From Diplolepis rosae (taxonomy: Eukaryota > Arthropoda > Insecta > Hymenoptera > Diplolepididae), in contig JAPYXD010000753.1 in assembly GCA_030998225.1 (NCBI GenBank), forward strand, positions 1 through 64,000: a DNA stretch of 64,000 nucleotides, read 5' to 3'. Both the position numbers and the translations under genes were made by a program. Numbering within the stretch: position 1 is the first letter of the stretch; every line of letters begins with the position of its first letter. The notes under the pieces are model-generated. The model ran no database searches and was not told the DNA's origin. It saw nothing but the letters and a program-made list of their open reading frames with translations. Positions 46,001 through 58,000 of the stretch are shown here, in pieces.

Positions 46001-49000
46001 AAGAAGAAACTGACCCTATGCCAAAGAAATGAACAAACATTATATGAATTTGGGTCAATATAATAATAGACATGTTACCAAACATGTCAATTTGAAATTT
46101 AAAAATTGCACATTCACTATAAAGTTAGAATATCTAACAGTTCTGACCATTTTCAGAACTAGTTGAATTTAATAATAAATTCAAATGTGATAATTAATAT
46201 CACGAATATTCAAGTTGCATTTTTATTAATTTTTAAAGATAAATTTATTATCATTTTTCCAAAACATCTCAGAATAAATCTGAATGTGAAAATAAACAAC
46301 TTTCAATTTTTTTTTTAAATATGGAGTAAAATTACATATATGGATATTATAATATTTTATCTTTATGTAACGTCTTGCTTGCAAATTCAGTGTAAAATGG
46401 ATTGTCCGTGAAGCCTATATACAAAATCGTTTTCTTGAAAAATAAACGCCTTCGTCCACTCGTGAAAATCATCATAAACGTCTCGAATTTCTTAACTAAG
46501 TACAGGACAATAGTCTTCTTCAAGGAGGAAAAGAACCTCTCAGGATTGCTTATAGGAGAAAAATTTTCGGTCAGCAAAGCCACATGTCCCGAGTCGGTTT
46601 TTAAAACAGTTCAGATCATTCTGTGAGAGACGCCGGTTTTAAAAGTCTTCACGAGAAGTTTTCATTAATGTAAAACTTGTTCGCGTTTTGCCATTGTGAA
46701 CCAATTTGGCATCATTCATTAATAATAAACATTTTTTGAAAAAAATTCCGGTCGGTTCGTGTGCAAAATTTGTTATGTTTTTTAATTTATCCGGTTTTTT
46801 ATTCATAGTGAACTTCACGTAATTTTTCAATTCGTGATGCTGCATACTGGACTACTTCATTTTGAATTGCAAGCTATGTGATAAGTTTTTAATTTTTATT
46901 ATAATTCTTTTTTGATTATCTTCTATATTGTAATTATTTACATAAATTTTGAATTAATCTTTGAATTTATGGCACTGAAGAGGGCCCCCATATGTGGCCG
47001 AAACGTTTGCCTTTCTTTCTTTTTGCGCATTTTTAAATGTAATAATAATTTTAATCAAAGAAAATAAGAAGAAACTGACCCTATGCCAAAGAAATGAACA
47101 AACATTATATGAATTTGGGTCAATATAATAATAGACATGTTACCAAACATGTCAATTTGAAATGTAAATTTAAACTTTTATATTTAAAAATAAAAATATG
47201 TCGAGTTAAAGGGAAATTTCTTTTTTAAATTAAATGCTTGATTTGTCTGGCAGTGTAACGTTTTGTGCTACTGAAAATGCTATGCTATAGGTAGATATTC
47301 ATTTAAGTAGATTGTGAATCTTATAATCAGACATAAAAGATAAGATTAAGGAGTAAGTCCAGTGAAGTTTTGAGTTATTAAAGTATAAACGCCAGAGGGT
47401 TGACAATTTTTTCTGCTATAATATAATAATAATATAATGAAATAGTATAGTATGATAATACAAATTGTATAATATGAATCATTCTTTGGTCATTATTTAT
47501 TTTTATCCCTGAATAAAATAGAAATATCGTGAAATCCACTTAACAAATGTATTTTTCTATATTTTTTAAGCAATCCTTCGAAAAAGTTCCACGCTATTCC
47601 TATTTAGTAAAGAGATAAAAATAAACAATTACATAAGCGGGTAGGACTAGAAGTTTAAATTTGACAAATTGTAAACATTTTTGTTAAAATAAATTTATTT
47701 TTTCTAAATTTTCAGCTCTATATAGGGTTTTTGATGTATCGAGCTACAGTCCAGATAGCAATAGTACTCAACGGTAATAAATTAAAAAAAAACTAAATAC
47801 AAATTATAAATTGGCTTTAAATTTATTTCTTGTTTTTAATTTTTAACAAGAATATTTAATCCAGTTTAACAGATGCAACAGCAGAATCCGAAATCGAAAT
47901 GGGCTATGACATTGACGCTGCGATCGATTTACGTCTCAGAATTCGCAAGTTTGATGAGGAAAATGCAACTCTAAGGGAAGAAATTTTGCGTTTCGAGGAC
48001 CTCAACGCAAATTTGCAGCAGCGGATTAATTCCCTCAACCGAAGATTGTAAGTGTTAAGTAGTAAAATAATGTAAAAAAATTCTGTCACCATTTTTATCT
48101 TTATTCTAGAGAACAACTGACAGTTCAATGCAAAAATCTACAGAGGGAAAATGATGAACAAAAGGATCTTCTTCGGGAGACTGAGCAACAGGAAAAATCT
48201 AGCAAGCTGGCATTGCACAAGGCTATAAAAGAAAAAATGCTTTTGGAAAAAAAACTAGAAGCTATACAGACTCACGTGAGTATATCTTACTTTTATTCCT
48301 TTAATTTGTATAATTTCCTTCTTTAGAGAGTTTCATTTAGCTCCAGTTTGAATCTTGTTTTAAAAATAAATAATGTTTTAGAACGAGAGCATAACTGCTT
48401 TGAAAAGCGAATTGATACATCTTATTCAGGAAAACAAAAAATTTGCTAGATTGAACGAGGATTACCAAAACGCTTTTGAAGAGAAAAATGTTGAGAGCGA
48501 ATCTTTGAAAAGAACAATAGCCGAGTTAGAAGAGACAAATGCCAATTTACAGAAAACTTATGAGAGTTCGGTTCAAGTAAGTTTCTTATTTTAATATGTA
48601 AATAATTATATTAATTCAAATCTTATTTCAGTATCTGAGAGAAAAGAACCAAGAATTACAGAATCAAAATTTAGAGCTACAAACCAGATCGGCTAACAAC
48701 GGTTCTGATAGGGTAGGATTGAAGTTTGTAAAATTAGACTAAGTGAACTTGACTTAAGTACTCATTTTCAAGTGAAAAATTTTTAATTTTTCAGTTATCC
48801 GTTACACCACCGATGGGCTATATAAATTCCTACATGCACAGCACTCCTTATACAGTCCAAAATATTTCCCCTCGGAGATCTTTATATGCGGAATTAAAAG
48901 CTTCCGTAAGTTTCAATATCTTGAGTTTAAAATTTTCAAATAATTGAGATTCTTTAACGGAGATTTTTCATCTTACTTTTAAAACACATAAATCTGCAGA

Positions 49001-52000
49001 TTTATTAAGATAAAAATATTTATTTTGAAGAAGAAAATCCACTCACTCAGGCCAAGGTCGAACGTGCGTGAAATACAAAGTTTCTTACGTTTCAGGGTTT
49101 CTCACCAGACGGAGCAAAAAATAATTCAAAGATTGCCGAAATGGAGGAGGAATTTAACGACGAAATAAGTTTTGTTGTAGAACAAATTGATAGGTTTGTT
49201 TTGAAATTGATGTTTATTTTATTAATGTATTTATTAACCGGAGTTAAGAAGAATAATTGCATTTATTTTCAGCATAATTCAGAGATTGGCAGTTGCGGGT
49301 CAAAAACCTTTCGTTCCGAATTTAAATCTGCAGGAAGATAGCTTGAAAATGTCCAGTTTGCATACCCTCAAGCAGAAAATTGCGGATTTGATGAATTTGG
49401 TGAGCAGAAAGAATTTTTAAATTTAGTACGCAATGTATAAAACTGTCGCAAACTTATTTCGCCGTATGACGTCTAGAAGGGAATATGTTATAAAAATTCA
49501 AGAATATTCTTTTTATGCAGCCGCTTAGCTCGAGACAAAGGATTTTTTATACTTTTTATTCATGTGTCAAACAAGAGTTTTGAATTTTAAACTAAGGGAA
49601 TCGTTTTTCTTTCTTTTTAAAATATCTTATTTTATAACATAATTTGAAGTTTTCATATTTATTTCATTTTAATTTTACATAACTATATAAAGCAGTAAAA
49701 ATGAAATGTATGGATTGAAGTATTTTTTAAAGACTTCGAAATCTGTTATCCTTACCTGTACACGTGGATTTTTATGAGCAAGTTTCGGTGATCGATGACC
49801 GTTGAGATAAAAACTATTTTCATGACAAAGGACAAGACCGGCTCTTGAAAAAAATATTGTTGCCCTCTCTTTTACGTAGAAATAAATAAGAATTGAATAT
49901 TATGAATCTAGAAGCAACGAATAGTTTGGGATTTTTCATTGCAGGATGTTCTTATGTAAAATAAAAAGTTATGAGTAACAAAACAAAGAGAATAAGAAAA
50001 GTTACCCTATCAATTATAATTCATCATAAACTTTTTTTCAAGGACCAAAAATGTATTTTAGTGATTTAGGGTTACTCTGAACTCGTGGTAACTATAAAAA
50101 TAGATACAATTAAAATATAAAAAATCGGCTAATTTAAAAAATATCCAATTATTTGAGTTTGAATTTGATACCTAAAAATTCAATTATTAAAATTTTTTCA
50201 GGTGCCGGATCGTATCTGGAAATGTGAAACTAAAGATTGTGGTCTTCAGGTTTTGATTGAGACTCCCAAAGATCATCGTCAATTTTCGTAAGCCATATTT
50301 AATTTTAAAGTCAAGCAAAAAATCAAACTCCTAATGCAATATCATTTGCGCAAATAACCTCATGAAAGAATCTGGCTTAAGGTCACAAGTGACTTTTTTT
50401 CATATAAATAGAAATGTGGACGATGCATTTGCAATAACAATAACCTTGGGCATTGCCCTGATCAAAAAGAGGCGACCTTCCCTCCCTTTTACATTTTTAT
50501 TCTCCTTATTTAAATTAAAAAATTTTAAATATACATAATAATTTTTCCAAAGCGAGAAAAAAATATGAAGCAAGTTCCATAAACTTTCTTGTGGCCTTGG
50601 AAAGGGCATGACCTCGTTGTGGGTCGAGCTTGTTAAATTGTATTACAATCGAGTTTAATGTAAATTTGAATATGTTGCTCGTTAAATGTGTTGGAAAATG
50701 AAGAAATACTGGCAAATTTTTTTTATTATAACATATGTTCCAAGGCTCATTGGGATTTTAACTCGGATAAGTCTTAATTTTGTGAAATTTAATTATTTTG
50801 ATTTTTAAGAAATACAAATTGGTATATAATGATTTTATTTTCCTTTTAATCAAGTGTTATATGAATAATTGCATCATTGAATCTGAAAAAAATCAGTCGG
50901 GACCAGGCCATTAATCTTGAACGACTTAAAGACCTTGCCCCATTTATTTTCATGCCTTCCTACCTCTCACCGCTTACGCTCTTCCGTTTCGTCTCGTTCC
51001 TAATTTGTGATTTTTTCGTTTGTTTTTGAAACAATTGCACTGCATCTCAATGATCTCATTCGCTGCTTTCCTCATTTTATTCGTTAGGTCAAAGCAAACA
51101 CTTTGTTATAAATGAGATTTTACATAGATTTTAAAAGAAATCATTAAAAAGTTAAAGATTTCAAATTAAAACATTCAAACATTCAGGACTTTCAATTAAA
51201 AAGTTTCTTTTTAGCAAATAATTTTTTTCATATTTCTTCAAGTTTAAAGATTTTCATTTGATTAGTGAAAGGATGAAGATTTGAAATTAATTATCCAAAT
51301 ATTGTCTAACTCGATGGTAATTCCTCGGATTAGATATAAAATAATTTCTGTATTAGGAATTAAAGAGCTCAGATGCACTTTGTTCTTGAATTAGTGTACG
51401 TGAACTTGTTCTGATTCTTGTATATTTGCGTTACTGAGTTAATGGAACATCCACTCATACTTACGAAGCCACGAAGACGTCAGATTTTCAGTTGGCTGAT
51501 GGCACTCGATTGTGCGGTTCGAATTCGTGCTGTCAGCCTCACGTGTATCGCTTATTGGTGTGTGTGAATAAAACGATATTTATCCTTATCAATTTGTTTA
51601 AAAATCAATTTTTATGATGTTAATCATATTTATAAATTTTAGTTTATTTTTTTAATCAAACGTTTATTTAAATTTTTAGATTTTTTTTGTTTTATTCATT
51701 TCATTGTTTGATTTTAATAATTTTCATTAATTTATGATTCTTTAATCATATGAAAACATGACTATTTTCGATATTTTGTGCAAAAAGTTTTAAGCACTCA
51801 ACTTTCGGTATTTTTCATGTGAAATTCTAACGTCGTATTTCCACATATACATTTTTATTTAAATCCTAAAACTTGCATTCGAAATTTGCTATATACAATT
51901 TATTATTGAATAATAACGCAAAGCTCAGATTCTAGTGGTTATTACGAGCAATTGCAAATTCTTTTTTTTTGTGACAATAAATAACTTTTTAATTTAAATT

Positions 52001-55000
52001 TTCACGTAAATATAAGATCTGTATTAAAAATTGAAATTTATGTATTTATGGGACAGAAAATTAGTTTCCAATTAAAGTTTTCGTGTAAAGGAATGAAATC
52101 ATTATTTTTTTATTATAAAATCCAATTATTATTTTTTATTATAGTCTGAAAATATTTTTACTTTCTAATTTCATAAAGTAAATTTTTTATTTCATTAAGT
52201 GTTGAATTTTCCTCTGAAATCTAATGGGCGGTCCATTGCTTTTGTAATAAATTGATTATTTAATTAAAGTCAATAAAAGAGATTCTCGTTTGTCAACCGG
52301 AATTTGTAGCTCTGGTTGTTTATGCAATTATGAACGAAGGTCTCGGACATAACATAGAAATAAGCGTAGACGTTGTCTCATTTCTATAACCCACTTCAAT
52401 CCTAAACAGATCATTTCGCTCGTGATTGTCGCTGAGATCTTTAAAAAGATCTGTGTAATTTTTTTTTTAAGAGTTCGAAATCGAAATCGTCTTTATTTTC
52501 CATTTTGAATCTGTAGTTTTATTCTTCTGATTTATTCGAAACTCTAATTTCTATATTGCTTTATTTTAACCAATTTTGAAAATTTTCAACTTAGAAAAAT
52601 ATTTATTATTAACATTTTTTATTTTTTCCTTTTTCAAGAGTTGTGAATTTGAAGTGAGGTCGATTTGAAGGTAATCAAATCTAAATTCCTGTAAGTGATT
52701 TTTTCTCTTGTTTAAATTACATGATTTTGGTGGCTAACATTTATAAAAAGAAATACCCGTTACAATAACAGTATTTTTTAGTCTTAAGAGTTTCTAAACA
52801 CTTAGAGTATTTGATTGCGCAAGAATCTGGTTAACGCTCGATATTGTAGGTGTTCCATCATTTTTAGTCCACCTTTCGTTGCATCTATATATATTATAAT
52901 ATTGGATTAAACAAAGTCGCTTACGACCTTCCGATCCATTCCTATCTGGAGAAAGGCTTATCGTTCAAGTGAATTTACTCAACTTACAATATCGAGATTA
53001 ATGATATTACTTGAAAAATAAATCTGATTCAATCAGTTTGCAGTAAAAATAATTTCGACAAAAGCATTTTTATGTCAAATTCAGATAATTAGAAGCAATA
53101 AAATAACATAAGTTAGAAAAAAAATTTCATCTTTGAAATAACAAAGGAAATATTATTATACGCTATATTAAAAATTATATTTTTTCAGTGACTCTATTGA
53201 TAACGACTCCGTAGCTTTGTCGGAAACATCGATGACTTCACGCTCCGTTGAAACTACTTGTGAAACTGAAGAAAGTGACGAATGTTCATCAGAAAAGGTC
53301 ATTTCAAATTTAAAGAGCAAGTCACCTCAAGTTCAATTTCAAAAAAACTCAATCATTGATCCAATAGTGCAAGTATTAGATCAAATCATTCAAGACTCTA
53401 TTGAAGACGATTCAGGCCTACAAAAAGCTTTCAACGCTAATAACCAAAAGTGCATAACTTTTAATTTAAATTAAATTTAAATTGGTTTAATTCTTTTAAA
53501 CAAAATTCCAATTTTACTTTCCCAGGCGTAGAGGTATTTACACGCACACGAGACCGCCGACTCCAAATCCTGAGGTGAAAATATCTTTATGCTCCGAATC
53601 TCCAAATTCTATAAAACACGAGGAAACTCACTGTGTGTCTTCAAGAGGAGACGCTCGAGAAATTCCTCCAGAGATAAATTTCCAAAGTATTCCTCGATAC
53701 CACTCCACGAATTCCTCATTCTCCCCTGAGAATTCGATGCGTTCTTCAAAAATTTCCACAGATTCAACAATGTCTGAAGATGAAAAAAAAAAGCCTGAAT
53801 TGGCAGCAGTGACTTATTGTGTCACCCCAAGTTCAAAAGTAAATATGAAAATCATTCCAAGACGAAAACTCTCAGTATTTCATAGATCTTTCGATGTTGA
53901 ATCTCTGCAAGTTAGTCGAAATGACAAGGAAGATTTCCGTGAAAAAAGAAGATCAGTTAGCACCCCTGTTCATGAAGAAGATCACGAGAGAACAGATAAT
54001 TGCAATGCAATCACCAGAACTTCTTTATTAAATTCTTACAGATCAACTAAAAGTGCAAGCGATTCGTCCGAAAGTATTTCTCCTCCTAAAAATGATGTTC
54101 AGGACGAAGATGTTTTCAAACCGACATTAGAAAATCAAAAATCAAGGCCCTTGGTTCTCGCTCCAACTAAATTGATTCTTCATCAAAAAGTGGAAAAGAT
54201 AGAAAACAGGAGATTTGACGAAACGAGGATCATTTTAAAAGACTCAAAATTTTTGGAAGAAGTTGATAAAAAAGAAAAGGAATATAAGAATTTAAATCAA
54301 ATTACGTTCAGAAAGAATTTTAAAATTTTTGAAGAGAGTACAAGAGGGGTGGCTTCTAAGGAAAATGAAAAGGATTCCAAATTTTGTGGGGACACTACTC
54401 TTAGCAGAGTTGATGTTCGAAAGGAAAATACGACATCCACTTCTCCTCTACTTTTCGATTCAGTGGAAAGGATTGATGAAACAATTTATAGCGATAATTC
54501 TTCTATGAGTAACACAAGTAAAGGGACGAATATGAGTTCTTTTCAGGAAAAAACTTATGGTGAGTTTCGAAAAATGCCTTGGCATTGAATTTTAAGGTAG
54601 CTTTGGATTTCCTGTTTTGATTTTCAATAGAAAGAAAATTTTAAAGATTTAAATGTTACAACTGTTTCAAATTCTGAATTAAAAATTTTAAAACTATTGA
54701 AACTATTTTTTACTTAAATTGAAATTAAAATACTCTATATTTTTGAAAATTAATTTTCTAGTGCGTTTTGAACTCTAATTATAATTGCAATTGTTTTAAG
54801 GTGTTCCGCTACCCTCGACAAAAATCTGCAGCACTATTAGCAATAATAGTGGCGCTGTCGTAACTGAAAATGAGAAGGCGAGCAAAATTTCGTCACCAGT
54901 TGTATCCGCGATGTCAAGCGGCGAGGATAGTTCGGACAGCGAGTGTGATCGAATCAATTCTAAAGATGATCGACAAGTCACTGTCAGTGTTCCTATCAAC

Positions 55001-58000
55001 GTTTGCAAACATCCTGACCCACTATTAAAACATAAAATTTCTGCAGACAGCCAAAAACCTGAAGAAAAATCCGAACTTCGAATTCGAGAAGTAAGTGAAA
55101 ATTAACTTTCCAATTCTTAGTTTGCATATCAAATCATTTTCTTGGTATAAAATCAAGAACTAAATATTTGTATCAATATTATTCATAGAATCTCGGAACT
55201 AAAGCCTTTCTAATAATTTGGAGTGTCTGATATTTATTGTCTTTATATGAAAATATGCAATTCAATTTTCTCTTTCTGTGATTGGTAAATTGGTAATTGT
55301 AAGTTGAACCTTATTGTTTTAATATTATTTTTGAATATCTTCTAGTTTGAAATTCCTTTGATGACTTTAATGCAATCTGGGTGGACGGAACTGGAGATGA
55401 CAGTCATTTTTTTGTTGGCCCAAAATGTTTTAAGCCTTTGATAAAAATGGTTTTCAATGGATAAAAAATATTTATCATTTTAGATCAGATTAAAAATTTA
55501 TGATCTCGTTTCATTCGTATTTATACAAATTATTTTACTGTCATTTTTAGAAACATTTAAAGTTTATGTTTAAAAAACTTTATGAAGAAATGTTTTTAAA
55601 AATCTCAAAATATTGCCCTTATATCTTTATTTTTAAAATTATTCTAAATACAATCTTAATATTTTTATAATTTCTTTTGAATTTACCCGGTCTAAATTTT
55701 AATTTAATCTTACTTTCACAAAAAATTAAATTTTATGTTAAGAATATTTCAAAAAGAAATTCTTAAAGTTATCTAACATTTTTATCTAAACGTTTATTGT
55801 TATTTTTTAATTTCCCAGAATTCAAGTTTTAATTTCAGTTAAAAAATAAATCTGTTTTTTGCTAAAAAACTTGTCGATAAAATGATTAAAGGAATATCAT
55901 CAGTCATTTTATCATTTGTTATTTATCAGAAATTTGTATATGTTTTTAATGACCGGGAATTCATTTCGGTAATTTAAATGGCCATCCTGTAAACGTTTAT
56001 TCCATTTATGTTGATAAGTTCGTAGTTTTTCCGGATCACGATGCAGATATATAAGGAGTTTAGTAAAGATGAATCTCGAGCAATTGACACCGATCAGTGA
56101 TCGTTAAGAGTGGTGATTATACGAGTCAGCGTCTATTGCTTCGTACTTGAGATTAACTTTTCGCTTTCGTTGCGAAAGATCATTAATTCTCTTGACGGCC
56201 TACTAATCGAACTTTAATGAGAGCATCGGAAAAAATAATAAAAGTATAACTGATCGAGGAATCCTGACCTTCGATTAGTGGGTGTCTTGATGTTTGATAA
56301 TCACGCCGGTAACACGTCTTGTGTTTTCTACTTCTCTGAAATTAAAGCAAGTTAAGAGGAAGAGTACGAGATAGAAAATAGATCTCTTATCACTTATACA
56401 TATCTACGTTTTTCTTGGCTCTAGCATAATCGCTTTGATTTTCAGACTCAGACTACAGACTATCAGATAAGGATTACCCCCAGGTTCATGGCTGAATCAG
56501 CCTTTTCCTCGATACATAACATAATCTGAATTTCGACTTCTGTCTCGACATCGAGAATTCATTTCCATCAGTTGAATTCTTCGAGTCGTTTATTTTAATT
56601 TTTAATTTTGAATTGTCAATCTTGTAATTTTTATTCAAGTAACGGGTCTAGACAATGTAACTGGAACATTTTGCATTTTTATTAGTTTTGTCTTCAAGGT
56701 TTTCGAAAGTCTGTTTAAAATTATAAATACATTTCCCAATGGAATGATTTGTAATAAAATTGAATTTTCGCTTTATCGGGTTTGAAGAAAGTCCTTCGAT
56801 GACTATTAGGAACAAGATCGTCTTTTCCCATAGTTGTTTATGGTCTTTTTTACCATTTAAAAGTTTACATATTCAGTCTCTAGCACACACACACACACGT
56901 ACACACACCTGAATCTCATCTACAATATTAATTACAGTCAATGAGAAAGCCTGAGGCAAGGTCAAGACATTGGAGTCTAGCCTTAAATAGATCACTATTT
57001 TACCTTTGATGTAATCATCCGATTCTCAATGATTTTCTTAGAAGGTATCTCGTGTCATGAAAATACTCACTTTTGTCACGTGATTAAAAGGTCATCCGTT
57101 TTCAGAAAGATTAAAAAAAAAGTTAGTCTCTCATCATTTTTAAGAACTTAAATTCTCTAAATTCAATTTTTATTATAATTTAGAATTCTAACTTTTTTGG
57201 TGTCCACTGTTTCCTAGCTTCGCCTATTTGCCAAGGTTCTTAAATAAACAACTTGTTTCATTTATTAATATATTTATTATTCTGATATTAAAAAAATAAA
57301 AAACTATTTTTTTAAAAAATTCAAATACTGAACGGTTCTGATAATTTATAAATTCTAAAGCTAAAGTTAAATCGGACTAAAAATAGATAATTTTCCAGAT
57401 TTCTGTCACTTTTGTTCGGTGCTAATATATTTGAGCCATCGTTCAAGTTAAAGGAAAATATTATTTCTCGTATCAAAGAAAATTAACTGCCGGATATAAA
57501 GCGGCACGTACGTTTGACTTTACCGCACTTTGATATAATATTTATGCTCGTTTACCTAGTGTAAAGAAATTCATAAACGGAAATACAGTCTCGGTTTCAA
57601 TAATTAGTCTCCATATTCAATCTTTTATTAACTCATTAGTAAAGCTCGAGTAACCGATTATCGTCAAATTAGGGAAACTATGAGAGTCTGTACAAAGGAT
57701 CTAAACAGTGAAAATTGAATATACTCGGTTCGAGGTCATTAAATTGTAAAATAGTTTTAAGAATGTGTATTTTTGTTTAAGATAAAGATCCTAATTATCA
57801 CAATTCACGTAATGTGCGATTTAAAATTCAAATATTGAAGTTTCATTTAGTGGAAGAATAAGAAATTCGCAGCTTTGAAAAACTTTTCTGTCATATTCAA
57901 GATTAAACGTGCTGAGAATCGTTTAAAGTTTGCATTTTTATGGTTTAAGATATTTTCTCTGGATTTTTTATAAAATTTGAAAAAATGAAGTTTTATAAAA

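Larger units (their letters stand above)
44384..47163. mobile_element. Inverted pair of Penelope-like element remnants with hammerhead-like cores
   Basis: Two arms meet at about 45842. The left arm (44384-45841) carries about 1.4 tandem units on the minus strand and the right arm (45842-47163) about 1.2 units on the plus strand. The unit period is about 1,064-1,067 bases, measured between copies of the motif CTGAAGAGGGCC...GGCCGAAACG. The arms are nearly identical inverted copies. This is the pattern of Penelope-like elements: terminal repeats (pLTRs) flanking a 5'-truncated body, often with an inverted partial copy. The body holds a 74-codon frame (46402-46626 plus, 44857-45081 minus) whose phrase YRTIVFFKEEKNLSGLL resembles the linker before the GIY-YIG domain of these elements, from memory. 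No intact reverse transcriptase is present. It lies in intron 4 of the IRAG-like gene. Confidence 0.7.

Noticed and set aside
48400..48594. Considered as part of a myosin- or kinesin-type coiled coil
   Set aside because: Coiled-coil composition alone is not diagnostic; no motor domain is present and the downstream exons fit the IRAG/LRMP family.
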